From NCBI GenBank assembly GCA_963739645.1, contig CAVUBM010000087.1, positions 1 through 64,000 on the forward strand: DNA of 64,000 nucleotides, given 5' to 3'. The notes beneath the pieces are model-generated. The model ran no database searches, had not been told where the DNA came from, and saw nothing but the letters and a program-made list of their open reading frames with translations. This DNA comes from JASHPR01 sp963739645 (lineage in GTDB: Bacteria; Actinomycetota; Actinomycetes; Streptosporangiales; Streptosporangiaceae). This document shows, one piece after another, positions 18,759 to 27,397 of this stretch (position 1 is the stretch's first letter; each line of letters begins with the position of its first letter). The position numbers and the translations under genes are program-made.

Positions 18759-19038
18759 TCACCTGATCACGAGGGTAGACGGCCCCGGAGCAGAAATAAA
18801 TGATCTTGATGAAATCCTAACGGCTTCGCCGCCAGCCTTAACGCCCCTCATGCAGCAGGCCCTTGGGGGTACCTCGCATCGAAAGTGATCAAACCGCCAC
18901 CCATCGGCGGCATCGCCCAGGCAGGTGCCGATGCCGGGCTTGGTGACCGGGGTCGGAGGTGGCCCGGTGGCCCTGCGCAAGCGGCCAGCCTGCCGGGCAT
19001 AAGCGGGGGCACCGGCCCGCCGGAAAGCTCCTGGTATT

Positions 19039-19500
19039 CTGGCGGTGATCGAAGGCTCGGGGCTGTTCGGCCCGGCAGAGCGCCCGATGTCCGGGTACCT
19101 CGCGTTGCCGGCTGCCTGGCGCGCGAGCCCGGATGTCGCGGCGAGCTGGGTGGAGCGGGCACTGGCGCAAGTGCGGTCGATGCCGCCCAAGCTCAAGAAG
19201 CCGAAGCCGTCCGGCAGGCGCTAGTGCGGACAAGACGGCCCGGCAGGTGCGCTCCGGCACCAGGCAGTCAGCGGATCGCCAGCATCATGCGCTGCGCGGC
19301 GCCGAAGGCAGTGTCGGCTACTCCGCAGGCGGTGAATCCGGCAGCGCGGTAGAACTCCACCGCGTGCGGGTTTGCCGTTACCTCCAGGCGCTGCACGCCC
19401 CGCGCGCAGAACCTGCGCAAGGTGGTCCACGAGCGCGGCGGCGATCCCGCGCCGCCGCCAGCCTGGATCGACAAACAGGTCGTCCAGTTCGTAGATGCCG
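19039..19500. repeat. 462-bp direct repeat, copy 2
   Basis: Second copy of 9447-9908. On its right the GNAT coding sequence continues into the VOC-GNAT gene; on its left the TfoX-like sequence begins abruptly at codon 62, next to unrelated DNA. Confidence 0.9.
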
Positions 19501-20074
19501 TCGGCCTGGCCCCAGGTGGCGAAGCCGGCAAGCGACCCTTCCTCGACCGCGACATAGGTGCGACCTTCGGCCAGGCCCTCAGAACCAGGTATTCCGGATG
19601 AGCCAGCAGGTTGTCACGATCACCCGCATTGGACAGCGAGGCACGACGATACACATCAGACACGGCGGGCCGGTCGGCGGGCACGCCGAGCCGGATCACT
19701 GGCCCGGCTTCTGCCAGGCACTCCGGCGGCCGTGGCATCAGGACGACCCGCCAGCCATCCGGGTCCTCGACGGTGACGGCGCCGTTCTCGGTCCAGTACG
19801 GGTTCTCCGCCTCCACGGGCAGATGGCCGAGCGCCGCCAGCCGGCGGCCAATGTGCCCGACCTGGCTCAGATCGCCGAAATACAGCACGAGGAGGTTGTC
19901 GCGGCTGGGCGCCGGGTCCGGGCTGCCGTGATCATGCTGGGTGAACTCCAGGTGATACCGCAAGCCGGGCAAGCCCAGCATCACGCCCGGGTAGCCGGCG
20001 TGACCGGCGACACGGTCAAGCTCGGGCAGCCCGAGCCCGTCGCGGTAGAAGCACCGTAACGCGGCGTGTGTCAA
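19268..20074 (-). pseudogene. VOC (glyoxalase-fold) - GNAT acetyltransferase fusion, two frame changes
   Basis: Residues 1-115 form a VOC domain (LRCFYRDGLGLPEL, YHLEFTQH, VTVEDPDGWRVVLMP). A GNAT domain follows (IRLGVPADRPAVSDVYRRA...). Near 19580 the GNAT moves to another frame (EGRTYVAVEEGSLAGFATWG, YELDDLFVDPGWRRRGIAAA, the acetyl-CoA loop) and returns near 19432 to finish with VEFYRAAGF. The long frame between these points is out of register, yet no stop intervenes. The second change lies inside the 462-bp repeat and is present in both copies. The start is uncertain (TTG at 20074 or further upstream). Confidence 0.7.
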
Positions 20075-20286
20075 GCCGGGCGGGTGCTCCGCCGTCTCCT
20101 CGTGCTCTGCCTAGCTTTCAAGCGGGTTGTTCCCGACAGCGTGAATCGAGCTCGGTGAGGAGACGGGCGGGGCTGCCCATGCTTTTGCGCGAGGTGGGTC
20201 CTCGAGGGACGTTCGGGCTCGCCCCGCCCGGGTCTTGGCTGCCGCGGCCTGGGGCCGCTGGCAGGGTCAGCGTGCCGGGGCGGCGC

Positions 20287-21624
20287 TTATGCGGCCTGCC
20301 GCAAGGCAGTGCGCCCGGCGATGGCCGGGTCCCAGGCGACCTGGCGGGTGATGACGACATGGATCCAGCGCAGCAGCGCGGCGGCGCAGGCAGTGCGGGC
20401 TTGCTGGCGGGCGAGCCGGTTGTCTTGCCGCGTGGTGAGGTAGGTGAACCGGGCGGCCATCACCGGGTTGTTGGGCAAGGCCGCCCACACGGCCCGCCAG
20501 GCAGCCACCCGCAGCGCGGGCCGGCCGCGTCGCGAGATCGAGGTCTTGCCCTGGTAGCCGCCGGAGGCGTTGTCACGCGGGCACAGTCCGGCGTGCCTGG
20601 CCAGTGATCGCGGGGTGGCGAACCGGGCCGGGTCGCCGGTCTCGGCCAGGATCGCCGCCGCCCCGACGGGGGTGAGCCCGGCGATCGTGGTGACCAGCCC
20701 AGTCAGTCCCAGCTCGTCCAGCACCGCGATCATGCGGGCCTCGGTCTCGGCCAGCCGGGCCCGGGTTTCCTGCCAGTCGCTCATGGCCAGCTGCGCGCGC
20801 TCCAGCGCCCCCGGCCGGTGCGCGGCTACCCCGCCAGGATCAGCCATGGCCGCGAAGACGGCACGGACAATGCGCAGGCACGGCCGGGTCGCGCCCCAGC
20901 CACACAGCTCACCGCGCACCATGGTCTCGAACCGGGCCAGGCCCAGCCGGCGAACCCGCACCAGGTCACCCGCGGACCGCTGCAGCGCCGCGGCCAGGGC
21001 CGCGCGCCACGTGGCCGAGCGAAACGGCGACCCTGACGCGCACAAGACCGCGGGCCATGCGCATTCCAGGAGATCGCGGACCTGATTCATCTGCGCCGTC
21101 GCGCCGGTGATCAGCTGGCTGCGGCGCGCGCCCAGGTGCCGAAGCCTGACCCACGCCGCATCCGGGCGCTCGGGCTCATAACAGTGCAGGCCCGCGGCCA
21201 GCCGGGCGATGATCACCGCGTCCTTCGGGTCTGACTTATCAAACGTCAGGTCCTCGCTCTCGCGGGCACGGCAGGCCAGCAACGGCTGCACGCACACCAT
21301 CGGCAGGCCGCGCTCTGCGGCGAGCTGATCCAGCACCCGCCACCGGTGCCCCGTCGGCTCGCACGCCACCGTCACCGAGGTAAAACCCGCGGCAGCCGCC
21401 ACCGTGATCGCCCAGTCCAGCACGCCGCCCAACTCCCACGCCCGCGCCTTCACCCGCCGCCGCGCAAGCACCCGCGAGTCATGATCTGTTACCACCACAG
21501 CCTGCTTGTCATCGGCCAGGTCGGCGCCCACGATCGCGTGATCCAGGGAAACCAGCTCCCGGAGCCGGGCCAGCCGCGCGTTGCGGTTGCGATCCCCCCG
21601 GGACAAGCCGCTACGGTCACTCAC
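20287..21624 (-). CDS. IS110-family transposase
   Basis: 445 residues, full length and unbroken. The N-terminal DEDD (RuvC-like) domain has IVGADLADDKQAVVV, VACEPTGHRW and FDKSDPKDAVIIARLAAG. The C-terminal Transposase_20 domain has TTIAGLTPVGAAAILAETGD and the conserved Ser-containing GKTSISRRGRPALR. IS110 elements lack classical inverted repeats, so the ends cannot be fixed by eye; the element probably fills about 20.1-21.7 kb. Confidence 0.9.
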   Translation of the reverse strand: MSDRSGLSRGDRNRNARLARLRELVSLDHAIVGADLADDKQAVVVTDHDSRVLARRRVKARAWELGGVLDWAITVAAAAGFTSVTVACEPTGHRWRVLDQLAAERGLPMVCVQPLLACRARESEDLTFDKSDPKDAVIIARLAAGLHCYEPERPDAAWVRLRHLGARRSQLITGATAQMNQVRDLLECAWPAVLCASGSPFRSATWRAALAAALQRSAGDLVRVRRLGLARFETMVRGELCGWGATRPCLRIVRAVFAAMADPGGVAAHRPGALERAQLAMSDWQETRARLAETEARMIAVLDELGLTGLVTTIAGLTPVGAAAILAETGDPARFATPRSLARHAGLCPRDNASGGYQGKTSISRRGRPALRVAAWRAVWAALPNNPVMAARFTYLTTRQDNRLARQQARTACAAALLRWIHVVITRQVAWDPAIAGRTALRQAA

Positions 21625-21813
21625 CGACGTCCTCCTCGATGCGCTGGGATACCAAGCCCGACAACCGCATCAGGAGGACGTCTTCACATCCAGAACCGAC
21701 ACGTAATAGGAGTTACTAGCGGACGACGTCATCGAGCCGGTCGGTGGGGCGGGCGATGCGCACGTCCTGCGCCGGCAGCTTCTCCGGCCAGGGCCAGGAG
21801 GTCATCTTGGTCC

Positions 21814-22242
21814 TCACCTTCGGTGATCGCGGAACAGCTTCAGCAGGTGAATTTCGTCGTGGCCGCGCGGGTAGCCCGGCGTGCGGCCGCACTCCTGGTA
21901 GCCGAACCTGGCATAGAAACCGGGCGCCTGGAACGAGTGGGTGCTGAGAACTACCTGGTCGCAGCCGCGGCGCCGGATCTCAGCTTCGGCTGCGACGAGC
22001 ATCCTGGCTCCCCAGGCCGGAACCGCGCTGGTCATCTCGCACCCAGAGCAGTTCGATGGAGCCGCACCCGCCCACGTCCAGCCGTAGAGCCCCGCGCGCG
22101 GCTCACCGTCGTCCCCGCGGACAGCCACGCTCAGCGAGCGGCCGTCATGGTGGCCGGTGACGGCGGCATTGAAGGCGTAGATCTCCTCGTCCATGCGTTC
22201 CCTGAGGCGAGCGTCGGCGTCGCCGGTAACGACCTCATTCAC
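21814..22242 (-). pseudogene. GNAT acetyltransferase, two compensating frame changes
   Basis: From GTG 22242 the protein reads MDEEIYAFNAAVTGHHDG, then SLSVAVRGDDGEPRAGLYGWT. Between about 22075 and 22010 the conserved GNAT text (GCGSIELLWVRDDQRGSGLG) is found in a neighbouring frame. Before and after it the main frame is right, ending with VVLSTHSFQAPGFYARFGYQE. Two nearby indels of opposite sign would explain this. Confidence 0.65.
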
Positions 22243-22330
22243 CGTCGGTGTCCTTCCAGGTTGGGCCGCCGGCGACCTGACACTGCCGGCGCGGATTCTC
22301 GATGAGGCAAGGGATCGCAGGCGGGCGGAT

Positions 22331-22635
22331 TCAGGGCTGGACCGCCCTGGCATAGAGCAGATCGAATCCCTGACGCTGCGCGTTCTGCTGGGACTTCGAA
22401 CCTGGCTGGGTCGTGATGACCGCGACGTCGCAGCCAGCCGCCGCGGCATCGGCGAGCCGAGCCGACAGCAGCGCGTTCTGCACGCCCCGGCGGCGGTGCG
22501 CCGGGGCGGTCGCCGCGCCAGTGAGCTGCGCCACGCCGCCGGCCATGCGCATGGTCGCGCCACCGGCGATGATCCCGTCACGCCGGGCGGCGTAGCGCAC
22601 GGCGCCGGCTTCCGCCATGTCGCGCTTGGCCGCGA
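22331..22635 (-). pseudogene. GNAT acetyltransferase C-terminal half
   Basis: Encodes GAVRYAARRDGIIAGGATMR, then AATAPAHRRRGVQNALLSARLAD (acetyl-CoA-binding loop) and a terminal TTQPGSKSQQNAQRQGFDLL. The N-terminal half is missing; immediately upstream is the stop codon of a different small gene. Confidence 0.6.
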
Positions 22636-22797
22636 TCACGCCTCGCGCGCGAACTCCTCGTGCCAGGGCACCCCCTGGGTGCCCGGGCGGGCGACACCGT
22701 CGGCCACGACAGCAAGATGGGCCTCGAACAGGCGCAGCAGGTCCTCCCGCCTGCCCAGCTTGGTGCGGCCAGTAATCCCCAGCACGAGCGATGCCAT
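22636..22797 (-). CDS. short protein (53 aa), possible truncated ABM/YgiN-like domain
   Basis: Starts MASLVLGITGRTKLGRREDL, resembling the first strand and helix of antibiotic-biosynthesis-monooxygenase-like (YgiN) proteins, and stops after 53 codons. A strong GGGAGG seven bases before ATG 22797 marks a real start. The family is about 100 residues, so the 3' part was probably lost where the GNAT fragment was joined. Confidence 0.45.
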   Translation of the reverse strand: MASLVLGITGRTKLGRREDLLRLFEAHLAVVADGVARPGTQGVPWHEEFAREA

Positions 22798-22993
22798 GAT
22801 CAGCCTCCCGGTTCTTCGTCGTCAGCTCGGCACGAAGAACACAGGCAGTCGCCAAGCGCGCGGCCATCCGTCCAAGGATCGGTTCTGCTCGGCTGAAGCC
22901 GCTGGGCCGGCGACACCTGTGGCCGCAAGCAGAACCGGCGGACCCGGATCACGGCGATTTCGGCTGCTGTCGGGGAGCTGAAGGCGGCCTGGG

Positions 22994-23433
22994 TCAGGCG
23001 TTCGGGTCCGGGCCGGGATCGACGCCCCTGGCCCGCAGGTCGAGTCGGCCGAGGTAGAGTTCCCACCCCTTGCGGTGGTGATCGCGCTGCTCCTGATCGG
23101 GCAGATCGTGGTGGCGCAGCACAACGCGCGTTCCGCCGTTCTCCGCGTGCAAGGTGATGACGACACGTGTGGTGCCGGGCGGGACAGCATGGTCGTGCGT
23201 CCAGCCCCAGGTGAACACCAGGCGATTCGGCGGGTCGACCTCGACGAACTCGCCGGCGGCCTCGACGCCGCCGCGCATCCGGACACGATAAGAGCCGCCG
23301 GATACCGGCTCCAGCGTCGCGTCGCTGCCCATCCACTGCACGTAGCGGCCCGGGTCGGTGAAGTAGCGGGAACACGAGTCTCGGGCTGCGCCGCGACGTG
23401 CACGCTCACCTCGACTACACGGTCGTCGGTCAT
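22994..23433 (-). pseudogene. SRPBCC (AHSA1-like) protein, one frameshift
   Basis: MTDDRVVEVSVHVAAQPE is followed, after a one-base shift near 23375, by YFTDPGRYVQWMGSDATLE, GEFVEVDPPNRLVFTWGW and VVITLHAENGGTRVVLRHH. This is the Bet v1-like AHSA1 domain, which binds hydrophobic ligands. Its ATG overlaps the ArsR stop (ATGA), the standard ArsR-AHSA1 operon layout. Confidence 0.75.
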
Positions 23434-23742
23434 GGGCCGTCCATTTCCCGCTGCTCGGCCTCGGCGAGTTCTTTGACTCTGGCCAAGGCCGCGCAGCCAG
23501 TGATCTTCGACGGCGGAGCGCAGGGATCCCAGGGCGGCATGGTCGGCGCGGTAGATGCGGCTGGTTCCCTCCCGCCGCTCCACCACGAACCCGGCGGCCT
23601 TCAGGATGCGCAGGTGCTGGCTGACTGCTGACCAGGACACCTCGAATTGCGCCGCGATGTCCCCCGCGGACAGCTCCCGGTCCCACACCAGCTCCAGTAT
23701 CCGCAGCCGCTGCGGCGCGGCGATCACCTGCAGAGGTTCCAC
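23430..23742 (-). pseudogene. ArsR-family repressor, one frameshift near the end
   Basis: A winged helix-turn-helix covers residues 1-85: APQRLRILELVWDRELSAGD, QFEVSWSAVSQHLRILKAAG, VERREGTSRIYRAD. After HWLRG the frame must change near 23490 to read ARVKELAEAEQREMDG and stop at the ATGA overlap. No metal-binding Cys cluster is seen, so it is not an arsenic sensor. GTG start at 23742. It probably represses its own operon and the divergent gene at 23875. Confidence 0.75.
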
Positions 23743-23816
23743 CCGCTCACCTCGCTTTGCCTGCGTCCGCCGTCAGCCTGAGCGCCTCTCCGGTAGACCG
23801 GGTTGACGCTGCGCTG

Positions 23817-23841
23817 TTATTTTAGTACGAGGCTAAAATAA
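23817..23841. promoter_or_regulatory. palindromic operator in the arsR divergent region
   Basis: A perfect inverted repeat with 9-bp arms (ttattttag and ctaaaataa) around a 7-bp spacer, strikingly AT-rich in this GC-rich DNA. It lies between the ArsR start and the divergent SRPBCC gene, as expected for an ArsR operator. Confidence 0.75.
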
Positions 23842-23874
23842 CCGTTGCACATACCCGAGCAACCGGAGAACTCC

Positions 23875-24312
23875 ATGGACCGATCGATCGCGCTGGCCGC
23901 TGACGTCGACGCGGATCCCGCCCGGGTCTTCGAGGTCCTCTCGACAACCCAGGGGCAGCGTGCCTTCTGGACCGCCGACTGCGAGGTGTCCGCGGGCCAC
24001 GCGCGGTTCGGCTTCCCGCAGGCCCCGGCGGACCTCCTGGCGGACGTGACCACCCAGCCAGGCAAACTAGTCCGGATGCGCGTCACCGCGGGTTTCCCGT
24101 TCTGGGAGGGCTCGACCTGGGAGTGGGAGCTGGCCGCGGCCGCGCGGGCCGAGGCCGGGACCGGCGTGCTGTTCCGGCACTACGGCTTCGCTGACGGGTA
24201 CGCGGAGATTGACCTGGCTCACACCGCCCAGACCTGGGCGCTCATCCTTCAGCGGCTCGCAGGCTACCTTGCCAGCGGCAGTCCGCAGCCGTTCTTCCCC
24301 GCCGCGGCGTGA
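23875..24312 (+). CDS. SRPBCC-family protein
   Basis: 145 residues: DRSIALAADVDADPARVFEV, GQRAFWTADCEV, WEGSTWEWELAA, VLFRHYGFADGYAE and a terminal helix (TWALILQRLAGYLA). The Bet v1/AHSA1 fold binds hydrophobic ligands; the substrate is unknown. ATG 23875 is chosen over an upstream ATG because GGAG lies nine bases before it and the domain begins here. It is divergent from arsR and shares the operator. Confidence 0.8.
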   Translation: MDRSIALAADVDADPARVFEVLSTTQGQRAFWTADCEVSAGHARFGFPQAPADLLADVTTQPGKLVRMRVTAGFPFWEGSTWEWELAAAARAEAGTGVLFRHYGFADGYAEIDLAHTAQTWALILQRLAGYLASGSPQPFFPAAA

Positions 24313-24362
24313 CGCGGCCGGCCTGCAGCCACTTCCGAGGTTCGCGGATAGGAGCCGCCAAC

Positions 24363-24804
24363 ATGACTGTCGACGTGCAGACACAGATCGACATTGATCA
24401 GCCACGGTCCGTCGTTGCCTCGTATGCGTCGGACCCGGACAACGCGACCCGCTGGTACCAGAACATCAAGTCTGTCGAGTGGGAAACGCCGAGGCCGCTC
24501 GCGGTCGGCTCCCGGGTCGCATTCGTCGCCCGCTTCCTCGGACGGCGCCTGGCGTACACCTACGAGGTGAAAGAGCTGGTCGCCGGCGAGCGGCTCGTTC
24601 AGAGCACCGCCGAGGGACCGTTTCCGATGGAGACCACGTACACCTGGGCAGACAACCCGGCAGGCGGCACCAGCATGAGGCTCCGCAACCGCGGCAGCCC
24701 GGCCGGCTTCTCCGAAACTCGTGGCTCCGATGATGACCCGCGCGATGCGACGAGCCAACCAGAAGGACCTGTCGCAGCTCAAGTCCATCTTGGAGCGACC
24801 CTGA
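24363..24804 (+). pseudogene. second SRPBCC-family protein, frameshift near the end
   Basis: MTVDVQTQIDIDQPRSVVAS, then DNATRWYQNIKSVEWETPRP and ERLVQSTAEGPFPMETTYTW, a polyketide-cyclase-like SRPBCC domain. After SPAGFS the frame shifts near 24717 and finishes with APMMTRAMRRANQKDLSQL before the TGA at 24802. GGAG precedes the ATG. 50 bases downstream of the preceding SRPBCC gene, probably cotranscribed. Confidence 0.7.
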
Positions 24805-24873
24805 AATGGCGTGAGGCGGTGGAACGTGCCTTGCCGGGGTCTACCTCGCTAACGGTATTTCCGGCGGTTGGGT

Positions 24874-25308
24874 TAGTAGGTCTCGGCGGCCGGGAACCGG
24901 TCGCCGAAGGTGATGGCGAAGCGTTCAGGGCGGGCTTCGATCTCATCGCCCACCGGGTGCATCCGGTCCCGGTCGGGTCCAGGGACCGGGTGACCAGGCA
25001 GAGGCACTTTAGCGCCCCGCCTGCGCGGTCGGGAAATGGCCGCGGGCCTTGACTGCCCGCCGGTAGCGGGCGTTCAGCGACTCGATCGCGTTGGTGGAGC
25101 AGATCACCCGCCGGATCTCGATGTCGTAGTCGAGGAACGGGATGAACTGCTCCCAGGCGTTCTCCCGCAGCCGGATGATCGCCGGATACCGCTGGCCCCA
25201 GCTGCCGGCCAGCTCATCGAGCGCGGCCCGCGCCGCGGCGGCGTTCACTGTCGACAGCGGCGAGCGCGCCAGTCGCAGTGCCCATTCGGCTGTAGCCAAA
25301 GAGACCAA
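24874..25308 (-). pseudogene. IS256-family transposase, C-terminal remnant
   Basis: ENAWEQFIPFLDYDIEIRRV and ICSTNAIESLNARYRRAVKA carry the mutator-type catalytic Glu region. After a shift near 25015 CLVTRSLDPTGTG and FAITFGDRFPAAETY finish the protein at 24874. The N-terminal 250 or so residues are gone. Confidence 0.75.
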
Positions 25309-25668
25309 AGAACTCGAGGGCTAGAGGGTTCCCATCAGCCATGCGACCAATGTCCGCTGAGGTCAGTACCTCGACAGTAAGCCGCTTACCGGACACGTCC
25401 GGGGATTGCCGGCCGCCGCCACCCTCATGCCTAGCATCCTTGACATGGGCTTGACCCGCCTTGACGGACAGGATTCCGCCGGAGCGGGCCTGGCTCACGA
25501 TGTTCTGGCCGGGGCTGCGCCCGGGTCCGGGGTCCTGGTCACCGGGCGCTTGTTTCGGGCCGCTAGTTCGCGGCCGTGCCAGGCTGTGGCCAGCACATAC
25601 CTGGCGCCTGATGGGATCCGGCGTGCGAGCTGGCGCGGGGTTAAACGCGGGAGATGAGGAGGCTGGGC
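25309..25668. other. no recognised gene
   Basis: Between the IS256 remnant and the DUF2254 gene. The last bases hold its ribosome-binding site (gaggagg). Confidence 0.4.
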
Positions 25669-26973
25669 ATGATCCGCCGTGACGCGCTGTCTGAATATGC
25701 CCGGGGATCGCTGTGGGTACTTCCCACACTGTCGGTGGTGGGTGCACTGGCCGCCGGATCGCTGCTGGCGGTCATCAACGTTGGGGTGCGCTCGCCGCTG
25801 GCGTTCCAGGGAACTCCCGATGATGCCCGCAACCTGCTGATCGGCATCGCCGGCACGATGGTGACGGTCATCGCGCTGCTGCTGGGCCTGACGGTGGTGG
25901 CGCTGCAGCTGTCGTCCACCCAGTTCTCGCCCCGGCTGCTGCGCAACTTCCTGCGCGACCGGCCGAACCAGATCGTTCTCAGTGCGTTTGTCGCGACCTT
26001 CGCCTATAGCGCGGCCGGGCTGTACACGGTCGGCGTGTCCGGCGGCAACCGCACCGCCGGTTTCCCCCGGCTCGCGGTGAGCGGCTCGCTCGTGCTGCTG
26101 TTCCTGAGCCTCGGCCTGCTGGTGTTCTTCGCCGACCACCTCGTGCACTCCATCCAGGTCGATGCGATCATGAACGTGGTACAGCGCAACACCCTCTCGG
26201 TGATCCAGGACGGGCTACTGGCCGGCGGTGAGGACGCACCTGACGTCCCGGACGCAGCCACGGCGATCACGACTCGCCGCTCCGGCTATGTGCAGGCGGT
26301 GCACTGTCGCGCGCTGCTATCACATGCCGCCAGGCACGGGGCCTGCCTGCGGATGCGGCCCAGGGTCGGCGAACACGTCGTCGCCGGGACCACCCTGGCG
26401 TGGATCTGGCCAGCCACGCCAGGCGATCCCGCACCCGACCCGCAGCACTTCGCGCGGATCCTGGAGGCCGGGGTCCGGATCGGCTTCGAGCGGACCCTGG
26501 AGCAAGACGCCGCGTTCGGCATCCGGCAACTGGTCGACACAGCCTGCAAGGCCCTGTCCCCGGCGGTCAACGATCCCTACACCGCGGTTCAGGCCATCGA
26601 TCACCTCTCGGTAATCTTCTGCGCGCTCGCCCAGCGGCCCCTCGGAAACCACGTCGCCCGCCACCCCGGCGGCGCTGCGGTGATCGTGCCCGGACGGCGA
26701 TTTCCCGAATACCTCGCCGTGATGTGCGGACTCATCCGCCGCTACGGCGCCCACGAGCCAACCGTGGCCGACGCGCTGTTCCGGCTGCTCGCCACCTGCG
26801 CTGATGTGGCCGGCGACGACCCTGAACTCTCCACCGCCATCGAGGAGCAGGCCCAGATCATCATCGCCGACGCCGAACGGGAAATCCCGCAGCCCGCCGA
26901 CCTTACCTCCGCACACGCCGGGGCAGAATCCGTGCGCCGGGCAGTGCGCAGGCACCGGCCCGCGGCACACTGA
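25669..26973 (+). CDS. DUF2254 membrane protein
   Basis: 434 residues. Four membrane segments lie in the first half: VLPTLSVVGALAAGSLL, LIGIAGTMVTVIALLLGL, FVATFAYSAAGLYTVG and LVLLFLSLGLLVFFAD. The conserved LSSTQFSPRLLRNFLRD follows TM2. The soluble half carries RSGYVQAV, RPRVGEHVVAGT and the family signature QLVDTACKALSPAVNDPYTA. Function unknown. ATG 25669 is chosen for the GAGGAGG ten bases upstream; ATG 25654 is possible. Confidence 0.88.
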   Translation: MIRRDALSEYARGSLWVLPTLSVVGALAAGSLLAVINVGVRSPLAFQGTPDDARNLLIGIAGTMVTVIALLLGLTVVALQLSSTQFSPRLLRNFLRDRPNQIVLSAFVATFAYSAAGLYTVGVSGGNRTAGFPRLAVSGSLVLLFLSLGLLVFFADHLVHSIQVDAIMNVVQRNTLSVIQDGLLAGGEDAPDVPDAATAITTRRSGYVQAVHCRALLSHAARHGACLRMRPRVGEHVVAGTTLAWIWPATPGDPAPDPQHFARILEAGVRIGFERTLEQDAAFGIRQLVDTACKALSPAVNDPYTAVQAIDHLSVIFCALAQRPLGNHVARHPGGAAVIVPGRRFPEYLAVMCGLIRRYGAHEPTVADALFRLLATCADVAGDDPELSTAIEEQAQIIIADAEREIPQPADLTSAHAGAESVRRAVRRHRPAAH

Positions 26974-27107
26974 CCGGCCCGCCAGGCACGTATGCCCTGA
27001 CCATCCACCAGGGACGCCCGGGGACCGAGCCAGCGTCTCCAGCGCAAGCCGGGAGGCCCGGGTCAAGTGAGGCCAGGGGTTTTCGCTGGTGGCTACAGCG
27101 TTGACGC

Positions 27108-27159
27108 CGGCATGCCTTCTAAGCAGCCGGGCGGGGGTTCGAGTCCCCCAGGCGCGCCA
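27108..27159 (+). tRNA. tRNA-like 3' half, tRNA-Arg(UCU)-like remnant
   Basis: The anticodon loop cttctaa (anticodon TCT), its 3' stem gcagc, and a perfect T-arm (ggggg ttcgagt ccccc at 27133-27149) are followed by gcgcgcca ending in CCA. The 5' side of the anticodon stem has an extra a and no matching 5' acceptor strand is evident, so this is a remnant, an integration-site (att-like) copy or an indel-damaged gene. Confidence 0.35.
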
Positions 27160-27397
27160 ATCCGCCAGCCCAGCTCAGAATCCACCTGCAGCGTCCCGGG
27201 CCCAATAGCTCATACGCATTCTGGCTGCCCCGTGTCCGATCCTGCCGGGGAGCAAACGTGTCGCTGGATAGCGGTCAGATGCGGCCCAGGATGCGCGGCT
27301 GACACTTGCGCTGCTGCGACGGCACAGGCCTGAGCGTTCTCCCGTTGAGATCTTCGTCTTTGTAGCCCAGCCGAAGCGACTGGCGTTCGGGCCGGGC

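Noticed and set aside
23430..23742. Arsenic or metal resistance operon
   Set aside because: The ArsR protein lacks metal-binding cysteines and its partners are SRPBCC proteins, not efflux pumps or reductases.
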